Assembly (NCBI RefSeq): GCF_003119195.2
Contig: NZ_CP022253.1
Location: 328,001 to 392,000 of the forward strand
Length of the DNA stretch: 64,000 bases
Source of the DNA: Azospirillum baldaniorum
GTDB taxonomy: Bacteria; Pseudomonadota; Alphaproteobacteria; Azospirillales; Azospirillaceae
Direction of reading: 5' to 3'
Shown: positions 1-10,469 of the stretch, piece after piece
How the letters are laid out: the number at the start of each line of letters is the position of its first letter
Position numbering within the stretch: the stretch's first letter is position 1
The notes under the pieces: model-generated
Told to the model about the DNA's origin: nothing
Databases searched by the model: none
What the model saw: the letters and a program-made list of their open reading frames with translations, nothing else
Translations under genes and position numbers: made by a program

Positions 1-2038
<2,038 letters not shown>

Positions 2039-2055
2039 TAGCGGGGTCTTTTTCT

Positions 2056-2092
2056 CCCTCCCCTGCGATAGCGGGGGAGGGTCGGGGAGGGG
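2056..2092. repeat. Short C/G palindromic repeat (family B) after pnp
   Basis: Stem built from CTCCCC and GGGGGAG around TGCGATAGC, followed by GTCGGGGAGGGG. The same motif with small changes lies at 10392-10455, 29007-29031 and 36487-36575. It could end pnp transcription by its hairpin, but there is no T-tract on the plus strand. Confidence 0.6.
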
Positions 2093-2208
2093 CGGGACGC
2101 GTCCACCCCCAATCCTCTTTCGCTTTTTCATCGCTTCCGGCCTTCGGCTGCCCCCGTCCCCCGTGTTACAAGGTGGAACCACCACCATTGCGGGACGCGT
2201 GCCTGTCC

Positions 2209-2970
2209 ATGCCCGACCAGCCCTCCGAAACCGCAGTCTTCCCGCCGGATGGACCGTCCTTCCGGATCGACTGGGGGCTGCAAGGTCTTCTCCGCCTCGT
2301 CGATTCCTACGAGTTCCGCACGGTGCTGGACGTCGGATCGGGCGGTGGCGACCACGCGCGCCTGCTGCGCCACATCGGGAAGGAGGTGGTGACGGTCGAT
2401 CTGCACCGCAGCGCCGACATTCGCGCCGACTTCATGGATGCGGCCATCGACCGGACCTTCGATGTGGTCTGGTGCTCCCATGTGCTGGAACACCAGCGCA
2501 ATCCCGGTGCTTTTCTCGAAAAGCTGCGTCGCTGCCTTGTTCCGGACGGCGTGCTGGCGATCAGCGTCCCGACCCACCCAGCCGACCGCATGGTTGCCGG
2601 CCATGTGACGAGCTGGAACGCTTGGCTTCTCTGCTACAATCTGGTGCTGGCCGGTTTCGACTGCGCGCAGGCGCGCTACGTCAACACGGTGGATCTCAGC
2701 CTGATCGTCCGCAACCGCCCGGCCCTGGCCGGCGACATCGGCACGGGGGCGGGCAGCGGGGCCGACCTCGACCCGGCGGACGGAGCCGATCCCTTCACCG
2801 CCGTCGCCCCTTTTTTTCCCTTCCAGGTCGGCCAAGGCGCCACGGCGCCGCTGGGAGAGATGAATTGGGGTGGTTTCGATTACCTTCTTCCCGCCGGCTT
2901 CCCGTCCTTCCGCCTGCACAGCCGCTTCCTGCCGCCGGAAGGGCTGTTCATCGGCGGAGGGATAGGATGA
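2209..2970 (+). CDS. Class I SAM-dependent methyltransferase
   Basis: Small methyltransferase of unknown substrate. Motif I VLDVGSGGG (near residue 35) binds SAM. FDVVWCSHVLEH is the post-motif region typical of Methyltransf_11-type enzymes, and LVPDGVLAISVP is the following beta strand. The C-terminal half is less typical and ends in a Phe/Gly-rich segment. I chose the ATG at 2209; a GTG at 2173 is in frame and would add 12 residues. The gene is followed after 62 bp by an unrelated small gene on the same strand. Such stand-alone enzymes often act on surface glycans or lipids, but nothing here fixes the substrate. Confidence 0.8.
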   Translation: MPDQPSETAVFPPDGPSFRIDWGLQGLLRLVDSYEFRTVLDVGSGGGDHARLLRHIGKEVVTVDLHRSADIRADFMDAAIDRTFDVVWCSHVLEHQRNPGAFLEKLRRCLVPDGVLAISVPTHPADRMVAGHVTSWNAWLLCYNLVLAGFDCAQARYVNTVDLSLIVRNRPALAGDIGTGAGSGADLDPADGADPFTAVAPFFPFQVGQGATAPLGEMNWGGFDYLLPAGFPSFRLHSRFLPPEGLFIGGGIG

Positions 2971-3032
2971 TGGCCGGTGCCCCGTTTGTTCCACGATCGG
3001 TACTTCCCGCTCCACGGACCCGGTGACCAACA

Positions 3033-3545
3033 ATGCCCGTTTCCATTCCTGCCGACGCCACCCGTTGCCTGCATTACGGCGACGGCATGCTCCTGACGAG
3101 CGCCTTGATGACGCTCGAGCAGCGGTTCCTTCTGAACTGGAACGCCTTGCAGAACCGGCTGCTCCATACGCCCGGCGTGCTGGAGGGGCTGTTGGTGACC
3201 CACGGCGGTGGCGACCGCGTGACGGTCGGGAGCGGTGCGGGCTTCGATGCCTTGGGGCGCTTCCTGGTGCTGCCCGGCGAGGGCGCGTCCCTGACCGTGC
3301 CCGGCGGTTCGTCCGCTTCCTGCTACGTCCACCTGCTCTTCCCCGACCCGGCGCCGGTCGGCGAGGATGGAACCATCATGGATCTGGCGGCCGCCCCGCG
3401 GGTCGGCGACACGGAGGAGGCGCCGGACAACGGCGTGCTTCTGGCCGAGATCCGGCGCGATGCGGCGGGGGCGGTCGCCGGCGTGATCGACCGGCGCCAG
3501 CCGGTGCGCTCCCGCCTGCCCGCGCAACTGACCGACGCCGGATGA
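3033..3545 (+). CDS. Conserved hypothetical protein, 170 aa
   Basis: I do not recognise a characterised family. The protein has no signal peptide or membrane segment. A central stretch, DRVTVGSGAGFDALGRFLVLP, resembles the beta-rich repeat seen in some phage tail or baseplate-associated proteins (a value followed by 'GxAxDxxGR'), but no other phage genes are nearby. The ATG at 3033 follows the methyltransferase by 62 bp on the same strand, so they may be co-transcribed. The codon bias is that of a real gene (GC-rich third positions). Confidence 0.6.
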   Translation: MPVSIPADATRCLHYGDGMLLTSALMTLEQRFLLNWNALQNRLLHTPGVLEGLLVTHGGGDRVTVGSGAGFDALGRFLVLPGEGASLTVPGGSSASCYVHLLFPDPAPVGEDGTIMDLAAAPRVGDTEEAPDNGVLLAEIRRDAAGAVAGVIDRRQPVRSRLPAQLTDAG

Positions 3546-3556
3546 TTTGAGGAGGG

Positions 3557-4450
3557 CTACAGCCGCTCCGCCCCGAACGTGTCGCAGGCGTTCAACTCCC
3601 CCCGCTCCAGCCCCTTGCGGAACCATTGCACCCGTTGGGCGGAACTGCCGTGGGTGAAGCTGTCCGGCGTCACGGTGCCGCGCGACTGCTTCTGCAAACG
3701 GTCGTCGCCGATGGCGCTGGCGGCGGTCAGGGCCTCCTCGACGTCGCCGGGCTCGATGATCTGGCGCTCGCGGTTGGCGTGGTTGGCCCACAGCCCGGCG
3801 AAGCAGTCGGCCTGAAGCTCCAGCCGCACCGACAGCCCGTTGGCGTCGGCCTGGGAGCCGGCCTGCCGCTGGGCCTGCTGCACGCGGTCGGAGATGCCCA
3901 GCAGGTTCTGCACATGGTGGCCGACCTCGTGGGCGATCACATAGGCCTGGGCGAAGTCGCCCGGCGCGCGGAAGCGGTCGCGCAGATCGCGGTAGAAGCT
4001 GAGGTCGATGTACACCTTGCGGTCCTGCGGGCAGTAGAAGGGACCCATCGCCGCCTGGGCGAAGCCGCAGCCGGAATCCACCGTGCCGGAGAACAGCACC
4101 AGCGCCGGGTCCTGGTAGGTGCGGCCGATTTGCTGGAACTGGGCGGCCCAAGTGTCCTCCGTGTCGGCGAGCACGACCGAGACGAAGCGCTTCAGTTCGT
4201 CATCCCCACCGCCGCGCGGGGCGTCGGATTGCTCGTAACGGGCCTGATCCTGCGGCGCCGTGCCCTGCAGAAGGTCCAGCGGGTTGATGCCCAGCAGGAG
4301 CGACACCACCACGATCACCGCCAGCCCGCCGATGCCGATCCCGCCGCGCCCGATGGGGATGCCGATCCCGCCGGTGCGGAACCCGCCGCTTCCGGGCGCG
4401 CCGCGCCGGTCCTCGACATTCTCGCTCTCGCGACCGTCCTGCCACCGCAT
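3557..4450 (-). CDS. Neutral zinc metallopeptidase (YpfJ/DUF-type, Zn_peptidase family)
   Basis: Membrane-anchored putative metalloprotease of 297 aa. An N-terminal Gly/Ile-rich segment is followed by one transmembrane helix (LAVIVVVSLLLGI) and the soluble domain. The HExxH zinc motif appears as AHEVGHHVQNLLG, with a downstream ELQADCFAG supplying the third ligand, as in the Zn_peptidase (PF04228) family. C-terminal FTHGSSAQRVQWFRKG is a family signature. The start at 4450 is supported by GGAGG 8 nt upstream; longer in-frame extensions have low-complexity Arg-rich sequence. The gene faces the TspO-like gene divergently. The physiological substrate is unknown for the family. Confidence 0.88.
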   Translation of the reverse strand: MRWQDGRESENVEDRRGAPGSGGFRTGGIGIPIGRGGIGIGGLAVIVVVSLLLGINPLDLLQGTAPQDQARYEQSDAPRGGGDDELKRFVSVVLADTEDTWAAQFQQIGRTYQDPALVLFSGTVDSGCGFAQAAMGPFYCPQDRKVYIDLSFYRDLRDRFRAPGDFAQAYVIAHEVGHHVQNLLGISDRVQQAQRQAGSQADANGLSVRLELQADCFAGLWANHANRERQIIEPGDVEEALTAASAIGDDRLQKQSRGTVTPDSFTHGSSAQRVQWFRKGLERGELNACDTFGAERL

Positions 4451-4575
4451 TGCCCGATCCTCCCCCGACGCATTGCGAGAGGAGAACCAGCGAGGGGGCG
4501 CGGCTGTTCCAACGCTCCGCCGGATGCGCCAACCACGCGCTTGACCGCAAGCGGGGCCGTGCCATTTCCTAATGG

Positions 4576-5130
4576 ATGAACCACCGCTCCTTCGTCCCGA
4601 CGGAACCCGCAACCGACACCGGCCCGCTGCCCTTCCGCGTGTACTGGTGGCAGGCTCTGGTCTTCTGGCTGCTCACCAACACCTATGGCGTGTTCGAGCG
4701 GGGCGGGGAGCCGTTTCCCGGCTATCAGCCCTCGCCGCTGCAGCCGCCGGGCTGGGCCTTCCCCGTCGTCTGGTTCAGCATCAGCCTGATCCAGCTCTGG
4801 GGTTGCGTGCGGCTGCTGAACGCGCCCTGGCCGATCCGCTGGCGCCCGGCGTTGATCGGGATGCAGGGGGCGCTGTGGCTGCTCTACGCCAGCTTCGGAT
4901 TCGCCTATTTCACGATGGGCAGCCCGATCCTGGCGGCGGCCTGGACCATCGCCTACTTCATCATCGCCTCGACCTGCGTGCTGCTGGTCTGGCCGGACGA
5001 CCGCGCCATCGCGGCGAGCTGGCTGCCGCTGGTGCTGTGGACCGGCTTCGCCTCCATCGTCGCCGTCCATGGCGTGGTTCTGAACCCGGACCCGCTGTTC
5101 GGGTTGGGGCCGGGGCTGGGGACGCGCTGA
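4576..5130 (+). CDS. TspO/MBR-related integral membrane protein
   Basis: 184 aa with about five hydrophobic segments (near 20-38, 60-78, 88-108, 112-130, 140-160). The PPGWAFPVVWFSISL stretch matches the hallmark loop of the TspO/MBR family, which binds tetrapyrroles and cholesterol-like ligands. Lower similarity elsewhere means it may be a divergent member rather than true TspO. The gene is divergent from the metallopeptidase and converges on the radical SAM gene. The two stop codons abut and share the palindrome TGATCA at 5128-5133. Confidence 0.65.
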   Translation: MNHRSFVPTEPATDTGPLPFRVYWWQALVFWLLTNTYGVFERGGEPFPGYQPSPLQPPGWAFPVVWFSISLIQLWGCVRLLNAPWPIRWRPALIGMQGALWLLYASFGFAYFTMGSPILAAAWTIAYFIIASTCVLLVWPDDRAIAASWLPLVLWTGFASIVAVHGVVLNPDPLFGLGPGLGTR

Positions 5131-6165
5131 TCAGCCGCGGTAGCGGTGCGTCGCCCCGGTGAAGTCCTCCGCGAGATAGCCGCCTTCGCCATCGGGCCGC
5201 ACCCAGCCCGGCGCGGCGGGGGCCTTGCCGTGCCCGCCGGGGATGTCCAGCACATAGGTCGGCTGGCAGAGGCCGGAGACGCGCCCGCGCAGCCCCTTCA
5301 CCAGCGCCTGCCCCTCGGCCAGGGTCGGGCGGAAATGGCTGGTGCCGGCGGCGAGGTCGGGATGGTGCAGGTAATAGGGTTTGATCCGGTTGCGCACCAA
5401 TCCCCGGAACAGCGCCTCCAGCGCCGCCGCATCGTCGTTGATGCCCTTCAGCAGCACCGTCTGGCCCAGCAGGGGAATGCCGGCGTCGGCCAGCCGGGCG
5501 ATGGCGCCGCGCGCCGGCTCCGTCAATTCGTCGGCGTGGTTGACGTGGATGGCCATCCAGGTCGCCAGATCCGGCGCCTTCAGCGCCTCGACCAGCTCTG
5601 GGGTGACGCGCGCCGGGTCGGCGACGGGGATGCGGGTGTGCAGCCGCACCACCCCGACATGGGGGATGTCCGACAGGCTGCGGACAATGTGGGAGAGGCG
5701 CCGCGGCGACAGCAGCAGCGGATCGCCGCCGGTTACCACCACCTCCCACACCTCGGGGCGCGCACGTACGTACGCCAGCGCGGCGTCCAGCTCCTCGGGC
5801 GCCAGGGCCTCGCCGCCCGGGCCGACCATTTCCCGCCGGAAGCAGAAGCGGCAATAAACCGCGCAGGCGTGCAGCGGCTTCAGCAGGACCCGGTCGGGGT
5901 AGCGGTGGACGATGCCCTTCACCGGGCTGCGCACCACGTCGCCGATGGGGTCCTCGCGCTCCTCGGGCGCGGTGTACGCCTCCTCCGGAGAGGGGACGTA
6001 CTGCGCGTACAGGGGATCGCCGGGCGCGGCGTCCGCCAGCGCTTCCAGCAAGTACGGGGTCAGGGCGATGGCGTAGCGGTCGGCCACGGCGGCCACGGCC
6101 TCGCCCGCTGCGGGCGTCATCAGCCCGGCGGCCACCAGATCGGTCACGCTGTGGGCTGCCTTCAT
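5131..6165 (-). CDS. Lysine 2,3-aminomutase family radical SAM protein (KamA/EpmB-like)
   Basis: Radical SAM, PLP-dependent aminomutase moving the alpha-amino group of lysine to the beta position. The [4Fe-4S]-binding CxxxCxxC is present as CAVYCRFC followed by FRRE. VVTGGDPLLL binds SAM, and IPGGHGK carries the PLP-binding lysine. At 344 residues it is close to EpmB (EF-P beta-lysylation) and shorter than clostridial KamA, so EF-P modification is the better guess, although efp and epmA are not in view. It ends against the TspO-like gene and starts 65 bp from the divergent phosphodiesterase gene. Confidence 0.88.
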   Translation of the reverse strand: MKAAHSVTDLVAAGLMTPAAGEAVAAVADRYAIALTPYLLEALADAAPGDPLYAQYVPSPEEAYTAPEEREDPIGDVVRSPVKGIVHRYPDRVLLKPLHACAVYCRFCFRREMVGPGGEALAPEELDAALAYVRARPEVWEVVVTGGDPLLLSPRRLSHIVRSLSDIPHVGVVRLHTRIPVADPARVTPELVEALKAPDLATWMAIHVNHADELTEPARGAIARLADAGIPLLGQTVLLKGINDDAAALEALFRGLVRNRIKPYYLHHPDLAAGTSHFRPTLAEGQALVKGLRGRVSGLCQPTYVLDIPGGHGKAPAAPGWVRPDGEGGYLAEDFTGATHRYRG

Positions 6166-6230
6166 CGCTCGTTCCCGATCCGCCGCTTTGCGCCTAGTAT
6201 GAGAGGCCCGCTCTTACTCCCGCAGGACCC

Positions 6231-6980
6231 ATGCTGTCGACTCTTCCCCGCCTGATCGGCCACCGCGGCGCCAAGGAAAGCGCACCGGAAAACACGCTCG
6301 CCAGCCTGCGCGAGGCCGCCCGCCAGGGCGCCGCCTGGGTCGAGGTGGACGTGATGCTCACCCGCGACCGCGTGCCGGTGCTGATCCACGACGACACGCT
6401 GGAGCGCACCACCAACGGCGCCGGGCCGGTGCCGGACCTGACCCTGGCGGAGCTGAAGGCGCTGGACGCCGGTTCCTGGTTCGACACCCGTTTCGCCGGC
6501 GAAACGGTGCCGACCCTGGAGGAAGCGCTGGGCGTGATCCGCAAGTTGGGCCTGGGCCTGAATCTGGAGATCAAACCCTATCCCGGCCAGGAGGTGCCGA
6601 CGGCGGACGTTGCGCTGGAGCTGCTGACGCGGCTGTGGCCCGGCGGCCTGCCCCTGCTGGTGTCCAGCTTCGAGGTGCCCTGCCTGGAGGTGGCGCGCGA
6701 CCGGGCGCCGGAGATTCCGCGCGGTTACCTGCTGTGGGACCCGCCCGCCGACTGGGCGGCCATCGCCGACCGCATTGGCGCGGCCACGCTGAACGTCCAT
6801 CAGGATCGTCAGACGGCGGAGAGCGTCGCCGCTTACCGCGCCACCGGGCGCCCGGTGCTGGCCTACACGGTCAACGACGCGGCGCGGGCGCGGACGCTGT
6901 TCAGCTGGGGTGTGGCCGGACTCTTCACCGACGCGCCGGGCCGGCTGGCGGCGGAACTGGCCGCCGGGACGCCCCCGTGA
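6231..6980 (+). CDS. ugpQ: Glycerophosphodiester phosphodiesterase
   Basis: Hydrolyses glycerophosphodiesters to glycerol 3-phosphate and an alcohol. GDPD signatures appear in order: IGHRGAKESAPENT (residues 8-21, catalytic His/Arg and metal-binding Glu), WVEVDVMLTRD (metal Glu/Asp), IHDDTLERTTNG (second catalytic His) and LNLEIKP. There is no signal peptide, so it is a cytoplasmic, UgpQ-like enzyme; 249 aa is the usual size. The ATG is preceded by the weak ribosome site GCAGGACCC. It stands alone between divergent and downstream genes. Assignment to ugpQ rather than another GDPD is by size and lack of a secretion signal. Confidence 0.85.
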   Translation: MLSTLPRLIGHRGAKESAPENTLASLREAARQGAAWVEVDVMLTRDRVPVLIHDDTLERTTNGAGPVPDLTLAELKALDAGSWFDTRFAGETVPTLEEALGVIRKLGLGLNLEIKPYPGQEVPTADVALELLTRLWPGGLPLLVSSFEVPCLEVARDRAPEIPRGYLLWDPPADWAAIADRIGAATLNVHQDRQTAESVAAYRATGRPVLAYTVNDAARARTLFSWGVAGLFTDAPGRLAAELAAGTPP

Positions 6981-7109
6981 GACGGTTTCCCCTGGGACCA
7001 CCGGTTGACGCTTGGGGACATGCCGCTGTGACAGATTTTTTTCTAACACCGCGAATCCGCTCGTCCGCACGGAAATTTCCTCATATATAGATCGCTCATG
7101 GCGGCATGG

Positions 7110-7142
7110 GCCGTCGGGGGCACGACTCCCGGCGGCGTTTTT
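7110..7142 (+). terminator. Hairpin plus T-tract in the leader of the flavin oxidoreductase gene (terminator or attenuator)
   Basis: Stem GCCGTCGGG (7110-7118) pairs with CCCGGCGGC (7128-7136) with one G-U, followed by GTTTTT. It lies 130 bp after ugpQ and 68 bp before the TTG start of the next gene. A TATATA element at 7083-7088 could start transcription just before it, in which case the hairpin would lie inside a short leader. Confidence 0.5.
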
Positions 7143-7209
7143 CGTCGTCTTTCGGGTCGCGCTGTCCGGGTGCCCGCACGCGGGCGCTCTCATGGTCTTG
7201 GAGGTTTCG

Positions 7210-8607
7210 TTGAAGGCGCTTAAGCCGTTGCTGATGTCTGGCCGGGAGGTTCTGCCGCTCGTCGAGGGTGGCAAGGGAATTGCCGTCTCCAACGGGGAAA
7301 GCTCGGGCGCCTGGGCGGCGGCCGGGGGTATCGGAACATTCTCGGGCGTGAACGCCGACAGCTACGACGAGAACGGGAATCTCCTGCCGCAGGTCTATCA
7401 CGGCAAAACCCGCCGCGAGCGTCACGACGAGCTGATCAAGTTCGGCATCCAGGGCGGCATCGCGCAGGCGCGCATCGCGCACGAGGCGTCGAACGGCCAG
7501 GGCCGCATCCACATGAACGTCCTGTGGGAGATGGGCGGCGCCGAGCACATCCTGCACGGCGTGCTGGAAGGCTCCCAGGGCCTGATCCACGGTGTCACCT
7601 GCGGCGCCGGCATGCCCTACCGCGTGGCGGAGATCGCCGTGCATTACGGCGTGCATTACTACCCCATCGTCTCCTCGGCCCGCGCCTTCCGCGCCCTGTG
7701 GCTGCGCGCCTATCACAAGTTCCGCGAGAACCTGGGCGGCGTGGTCTACGAGGACCCGTGGCTGGCCGGCGGCCACAACGGCCTGTCCAACTCCGAGGAC
7801 CCGCTGAAGCCGGAGGATCCGTTCCCCCGCGTCCTGGCGCTGCGCCAGATGATGAACAGCTTCGGCCTGAACGACACCCCCATCGTCATGGCGGGCGGCG
7901 TCTGGTGGCTGTCGGACTGGGAAGACTGGATCGACAACCCCGACCTGGGCCCGGTGGCCTTCCAGTTCGGCACGCGCCCGCTGCTGACCCAGGAAAGCCC
8001 GATCTCCAACGCCTGGAAGCATCGCCTGCTGACGCTGAAGGAAGGCGACGTCTTCCTGAACCGCTTCTCGCCGACGGGCTTCTACTCCTCCGCCGTCAAG
8101 AACCCGTTCCTGATGGACCTGATGGCCCGCTCGGAGCGTCAGGTGGCCTATCTGCCCAAGCCGGTGGGCGAGCACTCCGCCGAGCTGCCGCTGGGTCCGC
8201 GCGGCCGCCCGGTCTATGTGACCGAGACGGACAAGGCCCGCGCCGAGGGCTGGCTGTCCCAGGGCTTCACCAGCGGCCTGAAGACGCCGGACAGCACGGT
8301 CATCTTCGTCACGCCGGAGCAGGCGGAGCGCATCCACCGCGATCAGGTGGACTGCATGGGCTGCCTGTCGGCCTGCAACTTCTCCAACTGGGCGCAGAAC
8401 GAGGAAGGCACGAACGGCAAGCGCGCCGATCCGCGCTCCTACTGCATCCAGAAGACCCTGCAGGCGGTCAGCCACACCGACGACTGCGAAAACCAGCTCA
8501 TGTTCGCCGGTCACAACGCCTTCCGCTTCGCGTCGGACCCCTACTACAAGGACGGGTTCATCCCGACCGTGAAGCAGCTGGTCGAGCGGATCGCCACCGG
8601 CTACTGA
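7210..8607 (+). CDS. NAD(P)H-dependent flavin oxidoreductase, nitronate monooxygenase type
   Basis: TIM-barrel FMN enzyme of the nitronate monooxygenase/2-nitropropane dioxygenase superfamily, 465 aa from the chosen start. Support: SSGAWAAAGGIGTFSGV near the N-terminus, HGVTCGAGMPYRV, PIVSSARAFRALW, IVMAGGVWWLSDWEDW and GPVAFQFGTRPLL, the last two forming the FMN phosphate site. Unusually, the C-terminal 90 residues contain a cysteine group (VDCMGCLSACNFSNW, then SYCIQK and DDCEN) that could hold a metal or Fe-S centre. TTG at 7210 is preferred because GGAGG ends 5 nt before it; ATG 7192 is in frame. The substrate is not predictable from sequence. Confidence 0.83.
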   Translation: MKALKPLLMSGREVLPLVEGGKGIAVSNGESSGAWAAAGGIGTFSGVNADSYDENGNLLPQVYHGKTRRERHDELIKFGIQGGIAQARIAHEASNGQGRIHMNVLWEMGGAEHILHGVLEGSQGLIHGVTCGAGMPYRVAEIAVHYGVHYYPIVSSARAFRALWLRAYHKFRENLGGVVYEDPWLAGGHNGLSNSEDPLKPEDPFPRVLALRQMMNSFGLNDTPIVMAGGVWWLSDWEDWIDNPDLGPVAFQFGTRPLLTQESPISNAWKHRLLTLKEGDVFLNRFSPTGFYSSAVKNPFLMDLMARSERQVAYLPKPVGEHSAELPLGPRGRPVYVTETDKARAEGWLSQGFTSGLKTPDSTVIFVTPEQAERIHRDQVDCMGCLSACNFSNWAQNEEGTNGKRADPRSYCIQKTLQAVSHTDDCENQLMFAGHNAFRFASDPYYKDGFIPTVKQLVERIATGY

Positions 8608-8650
8608 CGCCGTCGGTCCGCAGCTTTGCGGGGGGCGCTTGCCCCCTGAC

Positions 8651-8666
8651 CTGAAATCGTTCTAAA
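8651..8666 (-). promoter_or_regulatory. Irr-type iron control element (ICE box) upstream of irr
   Basis: Read on the minus strand the site is TTTAGAACGATTTCAG. It matches the published ICE consensus TTTRGAAYNRTTCYAA at 14 of 16 positions. It sits 79 bp before the irr ATG, which points to Irr autoregulation. Confidence 0.6.
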
Positions 8667-8744
8667 GTGAGCGGGCTGCGGCAGATCGCCGCGGTCCGTT
8701 TCGCGTTCCGACTTTGTGACCTGAACCACGGCGAACAGACGACG

Positions 8745-9176
8745 ATGACCGGCACCCGACCCTTCAAGCGCGCCCTCGACCGCCTGCAGACGGCAGGCTT
8801 CCGCCCGACGCGCCAGCGTCTGGGGCTGGCCCGCCTGCTGTTTGAAGGGGAGCACCGCCACGTCACCGCCGAGCAACTCCACACCGAGGCCATGGGAGCG
8901 GACCTGCGCGTCTCGCTGGCCACGGTCTACAACACGCTGAACCAGTTCACCGCCGCCGGCCTGCTGCGCGAGGTGGTGGTGGAAGCGGGCAAGTCCTACT
9001 TCGACACCAACACCAGCGACCATCACCATTTCTTCCTGGAAGGGACGGGTCGGCTGGAGGACATCCCCGGCGACGACGTGGTGGTGCAGCATCTGCCGCC
9101 GGCCCCGCCGGGCACGCGCATCGCCCGGGTGGACGTGATCGTCCGGCTGAGCGCGGAGCAGGGCGAGGATCGCTGA
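8745..9176 (+). CDS. irr: Iron response regulator Irr (Fur superfamily)
   Basis: Haem/iron-responsive transcription factor of alphaproteobacteria. The winged helix includes RPTRQRLGLARLL and VSLATVYNTLNQFTAAGLLREV. The Irr hallmark HHH followed by aromatic residues is present as DHHHFFLE, and the fold ends ARVDVIVRL, all closely resembling Bradyrhizobium Irr. The 143-residue version starting at ATG 8745 has no N-terminal GCPWHDV haem motif; an upstream in-frame GTG at 8667 would add 26 residues that also lack it. It is followed by rubrerythrin and DUF3501 and preceded by an ICE box. Confidence 0.88.
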   Translation: MTGTRPFKRALDRLQTAGFRPTRQRLGLARLLFEGEHRHVTAEQLHTEAMGADLRVSLATVYNTLNQFTAAGLLREVVVEAGKSYFDTNTSDHHHFFLEGTGRLEDIPGDDVVVQHLPPAPPGTRIARVDVIVRLSAEQGEDR

Positions 9177-9265
9177 GGGCAAGGACCGCTGAAGGACAGG
9201 CGGCCGATGGCCGTCCCCGGAAAAAATCCGTCTCCCGACCGGGTCTTCGGGGAATTTCCGGAACA

Positions 9266-9294
9266 TTGACGCGTTTTGGGAGCAATGGCATAAG
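9266..9294 (+). promoter_or_regulatory. Sigma-70-type promoter before rubrerythrin
   Basis: TTGACG (9266-9271), a 17-bp spacer and CATAAG (9289-9294), about 82 bp ahead of the rubrerythrin ATG. I saw no convincing ICE box overlapping it. Confidence 0.5.
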
Positions 9295-9375
9295 CCGTAG
9301 CCGAGGCTCGGCCGCCGGAGGCCCCACGCCCGCGCGCGGCCGGGCCGGACAGAACCCCGTCTGGAGAAGGCCGCC

Positions 9376-9795
9376 ATGTCGCTGAAGGGCACGAAGACCG
9401 AGCAGAACCTCAAGGCGGCCTTCGCGGGTGAGAGCCAGGCCAACCGCCGCTATCTCTATTTCGCCCAGAAGGCCGACGTGGAAGGCCACAACGAGGTCGC
9501 CGCCGTCTTCCGCTCCACCGCGGAGGGCGAAACCGGCCATGCCCACGGCCATCTGGAATTCCTGGAGGAGGCCGGCGACCCGATCACCGGCCTGCCCATC
9601 GGCGACACGGTGAGCAACCTGAAGGCCGCCATCGCCGGCGAGACCCACGAATACACCGACATGTATCCGGGCATGGCCCGCACCGCCCGCGAGGAAGGCT
9701 TCGAGGAGGTCGCGGACTGGTTCGAGACGCTGGCCAAGGCCGAGCGGAGCCACGCCGGGCGGTTCCAGAGGATGCTGGACCAGCTGTCGTCATGA
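9376..9795 (+). CDS. Rubrerythrin-like ferritin-fold diiron protein, lacks rubredoxin domain
   Basis: 139 aa four-helix diiron protein used in peroxide removal or iron handling. Iron ligands are visible as [39 protein letters not shown] and [11 protein letters not shown], i.e. four Glu-containing helices with two ExxH motifs. The CxxC...CxxC rubredoxin tail of classical rubrerythrin is absent, so electrons must come from another protein. It lies 199 bp after irr and overlaps the DUF3501 gene by 4 bp (ATGA), so the two are translationally coupled. Linkage to irr suggests iron or oxidative-stress regulation. Confidence 0.88.
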   Translation: MSLKGTKTEQNLKAAFAGESQANRRYLYFAQKADVEGHNEVAAVFRSTAEGETGHAHGHLEFLEEAGDPITGLPIGDTVSNLKAAIAGETHEYTDMYPGMARTAREEGFEEVADWFETLAKAERSHAGRFQRMLDQLSS

Positions 9796-10385
9796 CGGCA
9801 CGCCGGACCGCGATCACCCGCGCCGACATCCTTCCCCTGGACCGCTACGCCCGCGAGCGCGCCGCCCGGCGCAGCGCGCTGGTCACCGTGAAGAGGAAGC
9901 GCCGCGTTGCGGTCGGCCCCTACGCCCTCGTCCATTTCGAGAATTACGAGACGATGTGGCAGCAGGTCCACGAGATGCTGTTCATCGAGCGGGGCGGCGA
10001 GGCGCAGATCGACGGCGAACTGCACGCCTACAACGGCCTGATTCCGCAAGGGACGGAACTGGTCGCCACGCTGATGTTCGAGATCGCCGACCCGGCGCGC
10101 CGCGCCGCCGAGCTTGGCCGGCTGGGCGGGGTGGAGCGGACGGTGACGCTGCGCTTCGCCGGCCACACGGTGACCGGCCGGCCGGAGGAGGACGTGGCGC
10201 GCACGAACGAGGCCGGCAAGGCCTCCGCCGTCCATTTCCTGCATTTCGACTTCACGCCGGAGCAGATCGCCGCCTTCCGCACCCCCGGCATGGAGGTGAT
10301 CCTCGGCATGGGCCATCCCCGCTACGGCCACATGGCGGTGATGCCGGAGGCGGTGCGGGCGGAGCTTGTGGGGGATTTCGGGTAG
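9792..10385 (+). CDS. DUF3501 family protein
   Basis: 197 aa cytoplasmic protein recognised as DUF3501 by [16 protein letters not shown] at the N-terminus, the Lys/Arg-rich [30 protein letters not shown], and [12 protein letters not shown]. No enzymatic motif is evident. The family commonly travels with rubrerythrin (and, elsewhere, with an Fe-S heterodisulfide reductase-like protein), and here its start overlaps the rubrerythrin stop in ATGA. A role in peroxide or iron stress is inferred only from that association. Confidence 0.8.
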   Translation: MTARRTAITRADILPLDRYARERAARRSALVTVKRKRRVAVGPYALVHFENYETMWQQVHEMLFIERGGEAQIDGELHAYNGLIPQGTELVATLMFEIADPARRAAELGRLGGVERTVTLRFAGHTVTGRPEEDVARTNEAGKASAVHFLHFDFTPEQIAAFRTPGMEVILGMGHPRYGHMAVMPEAVRAELVGDFG

Positions 10386-10391
10386 GGGGAA

Positions 10392-10455
10392 GCCCTCCCC
10401 TGCGCAGCGGGGGAGGGAAGGGGCCCGCGGCGTCAGCCGTGGGAAGGGTGGGGGC
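10392..10455. repeat. Short C/G palindromic repeat (family B)
   Basis: CCCTCCCCTGCGCAGCGGGGGAGGG followed by GGGCCCGCGGCGTCAGCCGTGGGAAGGGTGGGGG, situated between the convergent DUF3501 and SH3-protein genes. Same core as at 2056. Confidence 0.6.
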
Positions 10456-10469
10456 AAGCCGCCCGCCGG

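Noticed and set aside
9266..9294. ICE box overlapping the rubrerythrin promoter
   Set aside because: The best alignment has at least six mismatches to the consensus.
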